This document shows, piece after piece, positions 31,852 through 40,756 of a stretch of 57,062 nucleotides of DNA. A program made the position numbers and the translations under genes. The DNA is taken from contig JAZSNN010000011.1 of assembly GCA_045536425.1 (NCBI GenBank), positions 1-57,062 on the forward strand. Reading direction: 5' to 3'. This DNA is from UBA11540 sp045536425. Lineage in GTDB: Bacteria; Bacillota; Clostridia; Oscillospirales; Ruminococcaceae. Under the pieces are notes generated by a model that had not been told where the DNA came from, ran no database searches, and worked only from the letters and a program-made list of their open reading frames with translations. Numbering within the stretch: the stretch's first letter is position 1; the number at the start of each line of letters is the position of its first letter.

Positions 31852-32420
31852 AAAAATTTCTTTTTACGGTTTTTGGAATTCTCCTTTTGATAGCTGCCGC
31901 ACTGCTTCTCCGTTCGGCTTTCACAGAAATTGACAACGAAATCTACCCCCTCGAATATGCCGAGTTTGTAGACGAGCAGAGTGAAATATACAACGTTGAC
32001 AAGGCTCTTGTATATGCCGTAATCCGCACCGAAAGCAGTTTCAATCCCGAGGCGGTTTCCTCGATTGGCGCAAGAGGGCTGATGCAGATTACAGAGTCGA
32101 CGTTTGAATGGGCACAGATGAAATTGGGCGGAGAGTTTTCCGACGACAGCTATGACGACCTATTCGACCCCGAAACCAACATAAAATATGGCACCTTTCT
32201 TCTTAGTGCCTTTATCAAGGAGTTTGGAAGCATTGACAATGCGCTTTGCGCCTACCACGCAGGATGGGGAAACGCGAAAAGCTGGCTGAAAGACCCCGAA
32301 TGTTCTCCAGATGGCGAGAATATAACAAGCATTCCGTTTAAAGATACCAATTGGTATGTAAATAAAATAAACGAAGTTATGGACAAATATAAAAGTCTAT
32401 ACTTTTCTGAAAAGGAGTAA
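31848..32420 (+). CDS. Membrane-anchored lytic transglycosylase (SLT domain)
   Basis: 190 residues from the ATG at 31848 with GGAGAAC before it; it overlaps coaE by four bases. One N-terminal membrane segment (about 5-22) is followed by an SLT domain (about 40-180). Catalytic Glu62 lies in IRTESSFNPEA, followed by SSIGARGLMQIT and ALCAYHAGWGN, the standard motifs. It cleaves the glycan strand of peptidoglycan on the outer face of the membrane and leaves 1,6-anhydro ends. Confidence 0.93.
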   Translation: MKKFLFTVFGILLLIAAALLLRSAFTEIDNEIYPLEYAEFVDEQSEIYNVDKALVYAVIRTESSFNPEAVSSIGARGLMQITESTFEWAQMKLGGEFSDDSYDDLFDPETNIKYGTFLLSAFIKEFGSIDNALCAYHAGWGNAKSWLKDPECSPDGENITSIPFKDTNWYVNKINEVMDKYKSLYFSEKE

Positions 32421-32425
32421 TGAAC

Positions 32426-33832
32426 ATGTGTGACATCGAAAAGACCGCAGGTCAAGTTCTCAGCGAAAAGCTGACCTGTTCTGTACCCAACGCCGGTGAA
32501 AAGCTCTCCGAAGCTGAAATCAAGGTTGCCGACGATTTCTGCGAAGGCTACAAGGATTATCTCAATGCCGCAAAGACCGAGCGCGAGAGTGTAAACTATT
32601 TTGTCGCTCTTGCCGAGAAGGAAGGCTTTGTTCCCTTTGACGCTGACAAAAAATATTCTGCAGGTGACAAGGTTTATTACAACAACCGCGGAAAATCCCT
32701 CATCCTTGCAGTTATCGGTAAAAAATCCGTCGCTGAGGGTGTGCGCATCGTTGCCGCTCACATTGACTCTCCCCGCCTCGATTTAAAGCCCAACCCCTTG
32801 TACGAGGACAACGACATTGCCCTCTTCAAGACACATTATTACGGCGGTATCAAGAAGTATCAGTGGACCGCAATTCCCCTTTCCTTGCACGGCGTTGTTG
32901 CGCTCAAGGATGGCTCTGTGGTTGAAATCCGCATTGGCGAAGATGCAGGCGACCCCGTTTTCTGTGTGACAGACCTTCTTCCCCACCTCGCTACCGAGCA
33001 GGTACAGAGAAAGCTCAGCGAAGGCATCAAGGGCGAAGAATTAAACATCCTTGTTGGCAGCCGTCCGTTCAACGACGACAAGGCTTCTGAGAAGGTCAAG
33101 CTCAACGTTCTCAACATCCTCAACGAGAAATATGGTATTACAGAGGGCGATTTCCTCTCTGCCGAGCTCGAAATCGTTCCCGCTTTTGAGGCTCGTGACA
33201 TCGGCTTTGACCGCAGCATGATCGGTGCATACGGTCACGATGACAGAGTTTGCGCATATCCTGCTGTTATGGCCTCCTTCAAGAACGCTGACCCCGAGCA
33301 GACAACCGTTACTGTTCTTGCTGACAAGGAAGAAACAGGCAGCGAGGGCAACACCGGTCTTGATTCCTCCTTCCTCAGATACTTTATCGAGGACCTCGCA
33401 GCTGCCGAGGGTGTTTCTCCGAGAAAGGTGTTCACAAACTCCACCTGTCTTTCTGCCGACGTTAACGCGGCGTTTGACCCCACCTTCCCTGAGGTTAACG
33501 AGAGAAGAAACTGCGCTTATCTCAACAAGGGTGCCGTTATCACAAAGTATACAGGCTCCAGAGGAAAGGGTGGCACATCCGACGCTTCTGCTGAGTTTAT
33601 GGGCAAGGTTCGCGCAATCCTCGACCGCCACAACGTTATCTGGCAGACAGGCGAACTGGGTCGTGTTGACCTTGGCGGCGGCGGAACAGTTGCAAAGTAC
33701 ATCGCGCATCTCAACGTTGACGTTGTTGACCTCGGTGTTCCTGTTCTCTCAATGCACGCGCCCTACGAAATCGTTTCCAAGACAGACGTTTATATGACCT
33801 ATCTTGCTTGTGACGCTTTCTACAAAGACTGA
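32426..33832 (+). CDS. M18 family aminopeptidase
   Basis: 468 residues. The ATG at 32426 has AAGGAG at good distance, whereas the ATG at 32420 is only two bases from it. Metal-binding and catalytic segments of M18 are present: VAAHIDSPRLDLKPNP, AYGHDDRVCAYPA, ADKEETGSEGNTG, LSADVNAAFDP and the C-terminal LSMHAPYE. It is a cytoplasmic two-zinc enzyme that removes N-terminal residues from peptides. A strong terminator follows, closing the operon that began at DUF951. Confidence 0.96.
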   Translation: MCDIEKTAGQVLSEKLTCSVPNAGEKLSEAEIKVADDFCEGYKDYLNAAKTERESVNYFVALAEKEGFVPFDADKKYSAGDKVYYNNRGKSLILAVIGKKSVAEGVRIVAAHIDSPRLDLKPNPLYEDNDIALFKTHYYGGIKKYQWTAIPLSLHGVVALKDGSVVEIRIGEDAGDPVFCVTDLLPHLATEQVQRKLSEGIKGEELNILVGSRPFNDDKASEKVKLNVLNILNEKYGITEGDFLSAELEIVPAFEARDIGFDRSMIGAYGHDDRVCAYPAVMASFKNADPEQTTVTVLADKEETGSEGNTGLDSSFLRYFIEDLAAAEGVSPRKVFTNSTCLSADVNAAFDPTFPEVNERRNCAYLNKGAVITKYTGSRGKGGTSDASAEFMGKVRAILDRHNVIWQTGELGRVDLGGGGTVAKYIAHLNVDVVDLGVPVLSMHAPYEIVSKTDVYMTYLACDAFYKD

Positions 33833-33836
33833 TACC

Positions 33837-33870
33837 TTTAGGCTCTGCTTTTGCAGAGCCTAAATTTTTT
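33837..33870 (+). terminator. Terminator after the M18 aminopeptidase gene
   Basis: Perfect 12-bp stem TTTAGGCTCTGC / GCAGAGCCTAAA (33837-33848 and 33853-33864), loop TTTT, then TTTTTTC. Confidence 0.95.
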
Positions 33871-33878
33871 CAAAAAGG

Positions 33879-33908
33879 TTGTAAAATCCATAGAATATAT
33901 GGTATACT
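33879..33908 (+). promoter_or_regulatory. Promoter of the 33933 gene
   Basis: TTGTAA (33879-33884), 18-base spacer, TATACT (33903-33908), 24 bases before the ATG, with TTGGAGGG between. Confidence 0.6.
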
Positions 33909-33932
33909 ATTTATATTGATTGGAGGGATAGT

Positions 33933-34520
33933 ATGGCTTTTAAGATTAGCAAGGTGAAGGAGAGGTTTTCTTTTGATTCTCTCGCCGTTGCGAAAATTAC
34001 AAACTACCCCTTCGAAAAGCGCGATTACAAGCCTTTTACACAGGCTCGTGTGTGTCTGACTCCCACCCGCTTTGTTGTCAGAATGTGGGCTTTTGAGGCT
34101 ACTCCTATCGCGGATATCACCGCCGCAGTACCCGAGATGATGAACGAAGATTCATTCATCTGTTTTCAGATTGGCTCTCGCGATAAATACCTCTCGGTTT
34201 CTGCAAACGCAAACGGTGTTTTATATCCCGAAATGGTTTGTGGCGATGAGAAAACTCTTCTCGACTCTTCAGTTTTTGAAACCAGCGATTTCACGGGAGA
34301 GGACCTTCAGGGCGAGTATTGGGGAATGCAGTTTTCCTTGAATATCGAGGAGCTAAACGAGCTTTTGGGCTTTGATATCCTCACAAATAAGCTCTCGGGC
34401 AACATCTACAAGGCGTGCTTTAACCCTTCTGCCGAGCACATTGGCGCACTTTTTGATATAAAATCCAAAACAGTATATGACCCCGACTCTTTTGGGGATT
34501 TTGTGATAACCAACTACTAA
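33933..34520 (+). CDS. Unknown cytoplasmic protein, possibly with a CBM9-like beta-sandwich
   Basis: 195 residues with no signal peptide or membrane helix. Alternating strands and the segments VCLTPTRFVVRMWAFE and GEYWGMQFSLNIEEL recall bacterial proteins annotated as having a carbohydrate-binding family 9-like domain, but I cannot confirm this. It has its own promoter and a good ribosome binding site and is followed 12 bases later by a 44-residue membrane peptide gene. The two form a small operon. Confidence 0.7.
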   Translation: MAFKISKVKERFSFDSLAVAKITNYPFEKRDYKPFTQARVCLTPTRFVVRMWAFEATPIADITAAVPEMMNEDSFICFQIGSRDKYLSVSANANGVLYPEMVCGDEKTLLDSSVFETSDFTGEDLQGEYWGMQFSLNIEELNELLGFDILTNKLSGNIYKACFNPSAEHIGALFDIKSKTVYDPDSFGDFVITNY

Positions 34521-34532
34521 GGAGGAAAGAAT

Positions 34533-34667
34533 ATGAAAACCTTTATGAAGATACTCGGCATTATGTTTGCAATAGTTGCTGTGGCTTTCACCGTATGCGG
34601 TATTCTTGACTATTTCTGTAACACAGGCAGAGGCTCATACTTTGAAATCGAGGAGCAGGATCTATAA
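34533..34667 (+). CDS. 44-residue membrane peptide
   Basis: A short gene preceded by AAGGAGGAAAGA, an excellent ribosome binding site. MKTFMKILGIMFAIVAVAF starts one membrane helix (about residues 5-25), followed by a short hydrophilic tail ending in EIEEQDL. It is followed by a terminator. I do not recognise the family. Confidence 0.65.
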   Translation: MKTFMKILGIMFAIVAVAFTVCGILDYFCNTGRGSYFEIEEQDL

Positions 34668-34675
34668 TCTCAGCA

Positions 34676-34714
34676 CAAAAGACGGGCATCGGACTGTCGT
34701 CCGATGCCCTGATT
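34676..34714. terminator. Bidirectional terminator
   Basis: Perfect 11-bp stem GGGCATCGGAC / GTCCGATGCCC (34684-34694 and 34699-34709), loop TGTC, with TGATTTT on the plus side and GTCTTTT on the minus side. It lies between two convergent small genes. Confidence 0.85.
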
Positions 34715-34715
34715 T

Positions 34716-34898
34716 TCAGCGTATCATATACCCTACTTCGTCTATCATATCGCGCGCGGCACCAAGCGCTCGCATCGCGTTCTTTTTGCATTTTTTGCGG
34801 GTTTTCTTCATACTGTCCGCAGACATTATATACGCGACGGCACCTACAGCCATACCGAGCGCAATTCCCTTTAGTATCCCTTCTGTTTTTCTGTTCAT
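34716..34898 (-). CDS. Small membrane protein (YtxH-like)
   Basis: 60 residues from the ATG at 34898 after TTGGAGG. One glycine-rich membrane helix (about 8-27, ILKGIALGMAVGAVAYIM) is followed by a strongly basic amphipathic helix (MKKTRKKCKKNAMRALGA). This is the shape of YtxH-type small envelope proteins; the role is unknown. Confidence 0.65.
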   Translation of the reverse strand: MNRKTEGILKGIALGMAVGAVAYIMSADSMKKTRKKCKKNAMRALGAARDMIDEVGYMIR

Positions 34899-35193
34899 AC
34901 TAACCTCCAAAAAATCGGTTTATCTTTATTTTGAGATTATGGGCAGAAATTAACCATTGTAAATTTTACCATTTGACGATGTTTGTCAAATTTTTTTGAC
35001 TAGTTTTTGTCACTTTTGACGAATAGTGTAATTGAAGATGATTTGAAGAAATGGTTTTGTTTGTGAAATCTGCACTAATTTTTGAATTTGTGGTTTCATT
35101 AAATTGTGACATTATACAACTCTGTTCTTAGAAAGATATATTTAACCCGATTTTATAAACCAAATAAAATAAAGTATACTTACAGATAGGAAA

Positions 35194-36060
35194 ATGAATA
35201 TGAACAAAGCTTTAAAGGTGGCAGCTATTCACGATTTGTCGGGCTTTGGAAGATGCTCACTCACCGTCATTCTGCCAATTCTCTCCACAATGGGCGTTCA
35301 GGTCGTCCCCGTACCGACAGCGGTGCTCTCATCGCATACAGGCGGTCTGGGAGAGGTTTGTGTCCGCGACCTCACCGACTACATACCCCCTTGTCTTGAA
35401 CACTACAAGAGGCTCGGTCTTGATTTCGACTGCATCTACAGCGGTTTTCTCAACTCGCAGGAGCAGGTTGACCATTGTCTTGAATTTTTCGGCGCATATC
35501 CTAACGCATTCAAGGTTGTTGACCCCGTAATGGGCGACCACGGAAAAGCGTATAAGAGCTGTGACGAGAAGCTTCGCACGAGGATGAAGGAGCTTGTCGG
35601 TGTTGCGGATTTGATTACCCCCAACATCACCGAAGCGTATTTCCTTTTGGGAGAGAGCTATGACGATCGTCCCGTGACCTCGCTTATGGCAAAAAGTATG
35701 CTTTCTAGGCTCTCGGAGATGGGTCCAAAATTTGTGGTGATAACGGGCGTTCAGATGGCGAGCGGATATGTCGCAAACCTCGGCTATGACCGCGAAAACA
35801 ACCGTTTTTGGCAGATTAAATGCAGTTATGTCCCTGTGTCCTATCCCGGAACAGGCGACCTCAGCGCATCGGTCATTGTGGGCGGTATGCTCACGGGTGA
35901 CAGTCTTCCGATTGCCGTTGCAAGAGCTACGGATTTTGCGGAACTCGCGATAAAGACCACCTTTAGCTACAACTCGGATTCTCGATACGGCGTTATGCTC
36001 GAAAACTGCCTGCATTGGCTCGTTTCCGCACAGTCGTTCAAGGATCACGAACTACTGTAA
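35194..36060 (+). CDS. Pyridoxamine/pyridoxal kinase
   Basis: 288 residues of the ribokinase/ThiD superfamily. IHDLSGFGRCSLTVILPIL at the N-terminus, SSHTGG, VVDPVMGDHGK and the anion-hole motif GTGD at 219-222 fit the PdxY/PdxK branch rather than ThiD. It phosphorylates vitamin B6 vitamers with ATP in the cytoplasm. The next gene, 13 bases away, encodes an ECF-transporter S component, which supports a vitamin B6 salvage operon. Confidence 0.88.
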   Translation: MNMNKALKVAAIHDLSGFGRCSLTVILPILSTMGVQVVPVPTAVLSSHTGGLGEVCVRDLTDYIPPCLEHYKRLGLDFDCIYSGFLNSQEQVDHCLEFFGAYPNAFKVVDPVMGDHGKAYKSCDEKLRTRMKELVGVADLITPNITEAYFLLGESYDDRPVTSLMAKSMLSRLSEMGPKFVVITGVQMASGYVANLGYDRENNRFWQIKCSYVPVSYPGTGDLSASVIVGGMLTGDSLPIAVARATDFAELAIKTTFSYNSDSRYGVMLENCLHWLVSAQSFKDHELL

Positions 36061-36073
36061 AGAAGGTCTTTTA

Positions 36074-36625
36074 ATGAAATTCTCAACCAAAAAAATGGTT
36101 TGGATAGGCGTTATGGCGGCTCTGTCCTGTGTTGCAACAATGTTTTTGAAGGTGGAAATCCCCACACCTATCGGCAAAACGATGTTTCACTTCGGTGACG
36201 TTTTCTGTCTTGCGGCATCTATGCTGCTCGGCCCCGTCGCAGGCGGTCTCGCGGGTGGTATCGGAATGTTCTTTGCCGACTTATTTATGGGTTGGGCAGA
36301 CTCGGCGATATTCACCTTTATATTCAAGTTTATCGAGGGCTTTGTCTGCGGTGTCATTGCTTATAGCTTTTCAAGGCGTGGAAACAAGCTCGGATTTAAC
36401 ATTATCGGCTCGGTTTCGGGAACGATTGTGTATATAGCGTTGTATCTCGGCAAAAAGTTTGTGGAAAACTTTTTCCTGCATCACGCGGCGCTCGAAACGG
36501 TGCTTGCTGATCTCGCGGTGAAGCTCACCACCTCTTCTGTAAAGGGTGTCGTTTCGGTGGTTGTGGCGCTTGTACTCACCGCACTCTTAAAAAAGGCGTT
36601 GAAGAAGAATAAAATAGCATTGTAG
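36074..36625 (+). CDS. ECF transporter S component, probably for vitamin B6
   Basis: 183 residues with about six membrane helices. The N-terminal MAALSCVATMFLKVEIPTP followed by a HFGDVFCLAASMLLGPVAGG region is the ECF S-component pattern (family around PF07155). S components bind one vitamin and join the shared EcfA-EcfA'-EcfT module encoded elsewhere. Pairing with a B6 kinase gene suggests a pyridoxine or pyridoxal substrate (PdxU type); this is inferred from context. Confidence 0.85.
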   Translation: MKFSTKKMVWIGVMAALSCVATMFLKVEIPTPIGKTMFHFGDVFCLAASMLLGPVAGGLAGGIGMFFADLFMGWADSAIFTFIFKFIEGFVCGVIAYSFSRRGNKLGFNIIGSVSGTIVYIALYLGKKFVENFFLHHAALETVLADLAVKLTTSSVKGVVSVVVALVLTALLKKALKKNKIAL

Positions 36626-36660
36626 AAAAAGCCTCGCGGTTTTCCGCGTGGCTTTTTCTA
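36626..36660 (+). terminator. Terminator of the B6 kinase/S component operon
   Basis: Stem AAAAAGCCTCGCGG / CCGCGTGGCTTTTT (36626-36639 and 36644-36657, one mismatch) with loop TTTT. Confidence 0.9.
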
Positions 36661-36672
36661 TTCTTTACACTA

Positions 36673-36701
36673 TTGATTTTTTCTTAAGTTTAATGTAGAA
36701 T
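36673..36701 (+). promoter_or_regulatory. Promoter of the 36732 gene
   Basis: TTGATT (36673-36678), 17-base spacer, TAGAAT (36696-36701), 30 bases before the ATG. Confidence 0.55.
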
Positions 36702-36731
36702 TAAGTAAAGCTTATTGAGAGGAAGAAATAT

Positions 36732-38828
36732 ATGAAAAAGATTTTGTCGATAGCTCTTATGTTCACAGTTTTATTGACCTTTGCTTCCTTCTCCACCTTT
36801 TCTGCAGGTGAAAACCACTCAAGGCTCACACATCTGAACGGCACAAACGTTATAAAAACAAATGTGAACGCAAAGTCTTTTTCCGACCTTGACAGGTTGT
36901 TTGACGGAGATTCTTCCGCTTCACACGCCGACACCACCCCTGCAGACAAGCCCGATGGAAACGGTCTCTTCGGTGAAACCTGGCGAGGCGCGGGCGAAAC
37001 AAGGTATATAACAATTGACCTTGGCGACGTTTATGAGCTCAGCCAAATCAACACCTATTGGGGATGGGCTCCGCAGGCTCTTCCCGGATGGAACAATTGG
37101 GAATATGACGTCCCCTCCTCCTATAAAATCTATGTCTCCCAAACCGAGGAGGGTCTTTTCAATGCTCTCCCTGCGGCAGAGGTTACGGGGCTTTCGAAAA
37201 ACTCCAAATATATTGCAGACAGTTTTGCATCTGTTTCTGCTGTCGGCAGATACGTTAAAATCGTTTCAACAGTTACGAGCGGACGCTACGCACTTCGCGA
37301 GATCGAGTTTATCGGTGCCTTGAGCCCGAGAGCAGACCTCAAGGGTGCGAACATACGCCTTGAAACAGATGAGCTTTCCGCAGGTCTGAGATTTGGTGCG
37401 ACGATAGACAAGGCTCTCCTTGGAATCGAGGGCGATTGGCAATACGACCCCTCCTCCGACGTTGAGTTTGGTATGTATCTGCTCCCTGCTTATAAGCTTG
37501 AAGCGGGTCAAACACTCACCGAATATCTTGCAGACGGTGAGCAAGAGGCTCTCAAGGTTGTCGCAAAAAAGTTCCTCTCGCAGAATGACACATCTATCAC
37601 CTATACCGCCGTACTGACAAATATTCCCGAGGAAAGCTACAACAACAGCATCGTTGCCGTTGCGTACGCTTCGGTTTCAAACAAAACAATCTATTTCAAC
37701 GAGCGCGAAAAATCCTATGCGGGTGTTGCTAATACCGCGATGATTTCTTATGAAAACGGAAACCCCAACAAAATCAGCGCCGAACAATATGAGATGCTTA
37801 AAGTAATTGCAAAAGATTATGAAGAACCCATCGGCTACTACGATATCGATGCGGCAGCAAAGGAACAAGGACTAAACTATATCAACGCTGTCCTTCCCGC
37901 ATCGCTTTTCATCGACCCTGGCACAAGCTATCTGGGTTACAAAATCGACGGTACCTATAAGGTTGACGCTGACACGCTTCGTATGCTGGCAGAAACTCCC
38001 TGCATAGGAAACGGAAAGATAAAATGGGAAGGATACGTCGACTGCGGCTCGTGGACCGGAAACCTCGAACAGCCAGAATACGTTCCCGTAGACCTATTGA
38101 AAGACCCCATCTATATGTCGATGATCCTGCCGAGTGAACGCACGTGTTATCTGGCTTCACGAAAAAATGCGGCATTTTTTGACGTTGCTGAGGAGAAGTG
38201 GAAAAACGTTATCACCATCGGTGCCGTTTATAAAAACATCGACGTCGAGCTTCCCGACGATGCCGAGTTTACCATCTGCATCAGCGACGTTAATCTTGCG
38301 CTGAGAACCGCAAAATCGGACGGCTGGTTCGAAGCGGTAAACCACAAGGTTCCCAATATGACCGAGCAGCTTTACTATCTGCCCTGGACTCTCGAGCATA
38401 CTATCGGCACCTACAAGTTCCCCGAGGGTGAAAACCGCATAACCTACTTTGACGACCACGTTGAGATCAAGCTCTACGGTTATGATCTCAACGGCACCGA
38501 GGCAAAGAAGATCTCCGACGAGGTGGATGGATGTATATATCATTTTTGGGGTTCTAAGTACTATTTCGACTGTCCGGGTGACGAGGTGTTAGGTGTGGCT
38601 TGCTCCTACAAGATATGGGTCAAGGAGCCCGAAGCCCGTGAGTACCTAGTCGCAAGTATCGGTGCCGATTGGCGCGACTCAAGCGAGCAGGGTAAGCAGG
38701 CATTTGCGGGCTACAAGCACGCTATCACGAACGAGCCTACCACAGTTATCGGTCACAACGTCGAACTCAGTCGCTATCTCGACGTGATGGACTCCGAAAA
38801 GGTGCAGGAAATTCTCGGAATTAAGTGA
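36732..38828 (+). CDS. Large secreted protein with an N-terminal discoidin (F5/8 type C-like) domain
   Basis: 698 residues. The signal peptide covers about 1-24. A discoidin-like beta-sandwich follows (about 35-195): RLFDGDSSASH, TIDLGDVYELSQINTYWGW and SAVGRYVKIVST ... ALREIEFIG. A second domain (about 200-350) with LETDELSAGLRFGATI is of a kind seen in extracellular proteins of gut Clostridia. The C-terminal half (about 360-698) is not recognisable. There is no LPXTG motif, dockerin or membrane anchor, so it should be released. A glycan-binding or host-surface role is plausible from the discoidin fold. Single gene with own promoter and terminator. Confidence 0.85.
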   Translation: MKKILSIALMFTVLLTFASFSTFSAGENHSRLTHLNGTNVIKTNVNAKSFSDLDRLFDGDSSASHADTTPADKPDGNGLFGETWRGAGETRYITIDLGDVYELSQINTYWGWAPQALPGWNNWEYDVPSSYKIYVSQTEEGLFNALPAAEVTGLSKNSKYIADSFASVSAVGRYVKIVSTVTSGRYALREIEFIGALSPRADLKGANIRLETDELSAGLRFGATIDKALLGIEGDWQYDPSSDVEFGMYLLPAYKLEAGQTLTEYLADGEQEALKVVAKKFLSQNDTSITYTAVLTNIPEESYNNSIVAVAYASVSNKTIYFNEREKSYAGVANTAMISYENGNPNKISAEQYEMLKVIAKDYEEPIGYYDIDAAAKEQGLNYINAVLPASLFIDPGTSYLGYKIDGTYKVDADTLRMLAETPCIGNGKIKWEGYVDCGSWTGNLEQPEYVPVDLLKDPIYMSMILPSERTCYLASRKNAAFFDVAEEKWKNVITIGAVYKNIDVELPDDAEFTICISDVNLALRTAKSDGWFEAVNHKVPNMTEQLYYLPWTLEHTIGTYKFPEGENRITYFDDHVEIKLYGYDLNGTEAKKISDEVDGCIYHFWGSKYYFDCPGDEVLGVACSYKIWVKEPEAREYLVASIGADWRDSSEQGKQAFAGYKHAITNEPTTVIGHNVELSRYLDVMDSEKVQEILGIK

Positions 38829-38851
38829 CAGATAAAAATTAACTAATATTC

Positions 38852-38885
38852 AAAAATCCTCGCGGAAAACCGCGAGGATTTTTTA
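38852..38885. terminator. Bidirectional terminator reaching into the stop codon of the LCP-like gene
   Basis: Perfect 14-bp stem AAAAATCCTCGCGG / CCGCGAGGATTTTT (38852-38865 and 38870-38883) with loop AAAA. The convergent minus-strand gene ends at 38883, so the hairpin touches its stop codon. Confidence 0.95.
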
Positions 38886-39746
38886 TCTATACACCGACAG
38901 AGATTTCAAAAACTCATCGCTCGGGACATTTTCTTCTGCCAAAAACGGTACTGCTATAAAGCTGAGGTCCTTGTCCTTTGTTATCTGCTCCAACGCTGCT
39001 CGGCGCGCCTCGAAATCAAAGGCGTTTATGTCACTCTCACAGCTTGCAAGTAAAAGCTCGAACACCGTTTGCACGTCGTCGTATTTTCCCGAAGAAAGCC
39101 GTTGTGAAAAGAGCGAACACAGAATATTACTCTGCTCGTTTGCGCGCTCTTCTTCGTTTTCCCCGCTATACTTTATAAGTCCGCACAACTTTTCGCCAAA
39201 AAACACGTGTTTACCTTCGCTCATCGAGTAGGCGAGAAACCCGTTTTCATCGTGGTATTCAACCTTTTTAGGACAATAGTAGGTCACCGCTCCAAGCTCG
39301 TCCACAAGGTTTGAAAGGGCAGTTTCCTCTATTCTCAGGTATCTGTCTATTGTGAGGTCAAGCGCAGTTTCAAGTTTTTCGACAAGTGATGCGGAGCCCG
39401 AATAGGCACTGATCTCGGACAGAGTTTGCCTTCCTTTCTCCTCGGATATCCGCGTATCCGCGGGTATGGTGCAAACGTAGACACGCCCGCTCGGCGCATC
39501 AAGGCGAATCAAGCTGTAATACGACCGCTGTGGGTCTTTTCGCGAATAGCCTATTGCAAGTACTGTCATACTGTCAGAGTCCTTGAAGGTGTGCTCTATC
39601 TTTGGTATGTTTTCGGTGATGTTCTGTGCGGGTGTGGGGTTTAGCACACGCATCAGCACCAAAAATCCGACCAGTGTTATCAGCGAAAAGGTCGCAAGAA
39701 AGCTCAAGACAAAAAACCTGAGCCCCATTCGTTTTCTGTTTGCCAT
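38883..39746 (-). CDS. LytR-CpsA-Psr (LCP)-like membrane protein
   Basis: 287 residues: short basic cytoplasmic tail, one membrane helix (about 11-34), then an extracellular domain. SMTVLAIGYS, the strand RSYYSLIRLDAPSGRVYVC and TIPADTRI follow the order of the LCP core, whose usual text is a polar SIPRDTRV segment; here the first Arg of that motif is Ala. LCP enzymes attach wall polymers to peptidoglycan. The altered motif and short length raise the chance that this is a divergent or non-catalytic member. Confidence 0.65.
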   Translation of the reverse strand: MANRKRMGLRFFVLSFLATFSLITLVGFLVLMRVLNPTPAQNITENIPKIEHTFKDSDSMTVLAIGYSRKDPQRSYYSLIRLDAPSGRVYVCTIPADTRISEEKGRQTLSEISAYSGSASLVEKLETALDLTIDRYLRIEETALSNLVDELGAVTYYCPKKVEYHDENGFLAYSMSEGKHVFFGEKLCGLIKYSGENEEERANEQSNILCSLFSQRLSSGKYDDVQTVFELLLASCESDINAFDFEARRAALEQITKDKDLSFIAVPFLAEENVPSDEFLKSLSVYR

Positions 39747-39827
39747 ATATCCCTCCTGTTTTTAGGTATTATTCCCCAAAAACCAAGAAATATACAAAAG
39801 GCAGATAGTTTTACTATCTGCCTCTTT

Positions 39828-40703
39828 TCATCTTTTCCTATCTACAAACTCGCTTGTCAGCGTTGCGCTGAGTACCAAAACCGCACCTATGATTTCGGGG
39901 ATTCCCATCGGCTCTTTCAAAAGAAGTGCCGAGAGAAGCACTGCGCCGACGGGGTCGATGTAGCTGTAGAGCGCAACAGTTTGGGTGTTGAGCTTGTCGA
40001 TACAGCCAAAATACAGCGCATAGGCGACACCTGTGTGTATCACGCCTACCACGATGAGCAGTATTGTTGTGGACGCATTCAAAGCGACTCCCGAAAAATC
40101 CTCGAGCAAAAATGTGTATGGCACAAGAACTATCGCGGAAATTCCGAGCTGTACCGTTGTTCTGTCAAACGCCGAGATACCCTTTAGCTTTTTATTGCAG
40201 GTGACTACCGCGGCATAGAAAACTGCCGCAATGAGCCCAAAAACCACACCCTTTATATTATCTGCGCCCTGTTCGTTTGAAGCAAATATCCCCGAAACGA
40301 GTGTCATTCCGCCAACGGCAACAGCGACACAGAAAAGCTTTGGCAGGGTCAGTTTTTCCTTGAAGGCTATAGGTGAAATGAGTATCAATATGACCGGCGC
40401 CATATAGTAGCAAAGGGTCGCAGTTGCAACGGTGGTGTAGTTGTATGCCTCGAAGAGAAGTATCCAGTTAAATCCCAGAAAAACGCCTGAAAGGCAGAGG
40501 GGGATTGCATTTTTCTTGATGCTATCAAAAGATATTTTTTTGCCTCGTATCAGCATCAAAGCCACAAGAAAAATCGTTCCCACTACCGCTCTTGCCATCG
40601 CTACGGCGCCGGACGGAAGCGGGATGAATTTTCTGAAAATTCCAATCGTGGCAAATATCGCCATTGAGGATATGAGGGCAAGCTTTGCTTTTGCGTTTGA
40701 CAT
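39828..40703 (-). CDS. EamA family (DMT) transporter
   Basis: 291 residues from the ATG at 40703, chosen because TTGGAGG lies four bases upstream. About ten membrane helices in two EamA repeats are visible, with FLGFNWILLFEAYNYTTVATATLCYY in the first and GVAYALYFGCIDKLN in the second. Such proteins export amino acids or other small metabolites; the substrate cannot be read here. Confidence 0.9.
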   Translation of the reverse strand: MSNAKAKLALISSMAIFATIGIFRKFIPLPSGAVAMARAVVGTIFLVALMLIRGKKISFDSIKKNAIPLCLSGVFLGFNWILLFEAYNYTTVATATLCYYMAPVILILISPIAFKEKLTLPKLFCVAVAVGGMTLVSGIFASNEQGADNIKGVVFGLIAAVFYAAVVTCNKKLKGISAFDRTTVQLGISAIVLVPYTFLLEDFSGVALNASTTILLIVVGVIHTGVAYALYFGCIDKLNTQTVALYSYIDPVGAVLLSALLLKEPMGIPEIIGAVLVLSATLTSEFVDRKR

Positions 40704-40721
40704 TTTGCCTCCAAATGTGTC

Positions 40722-40747
40722 GTGGCACACCCAAAAAAGTGTGCCAC
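40722..40747 (-). terminator. Hairpin between trpS and the EamA gene
   Basis: Perfect 9-bp stem GTGGCACAC / GTGTGCCAC with an eight-base loop; no T-run follows on the minus strand, so it may attenuate or process rather than end the trpS transcript. Confidence 0.4.
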
Positions 40748-40756
40748 AGAAATTAG

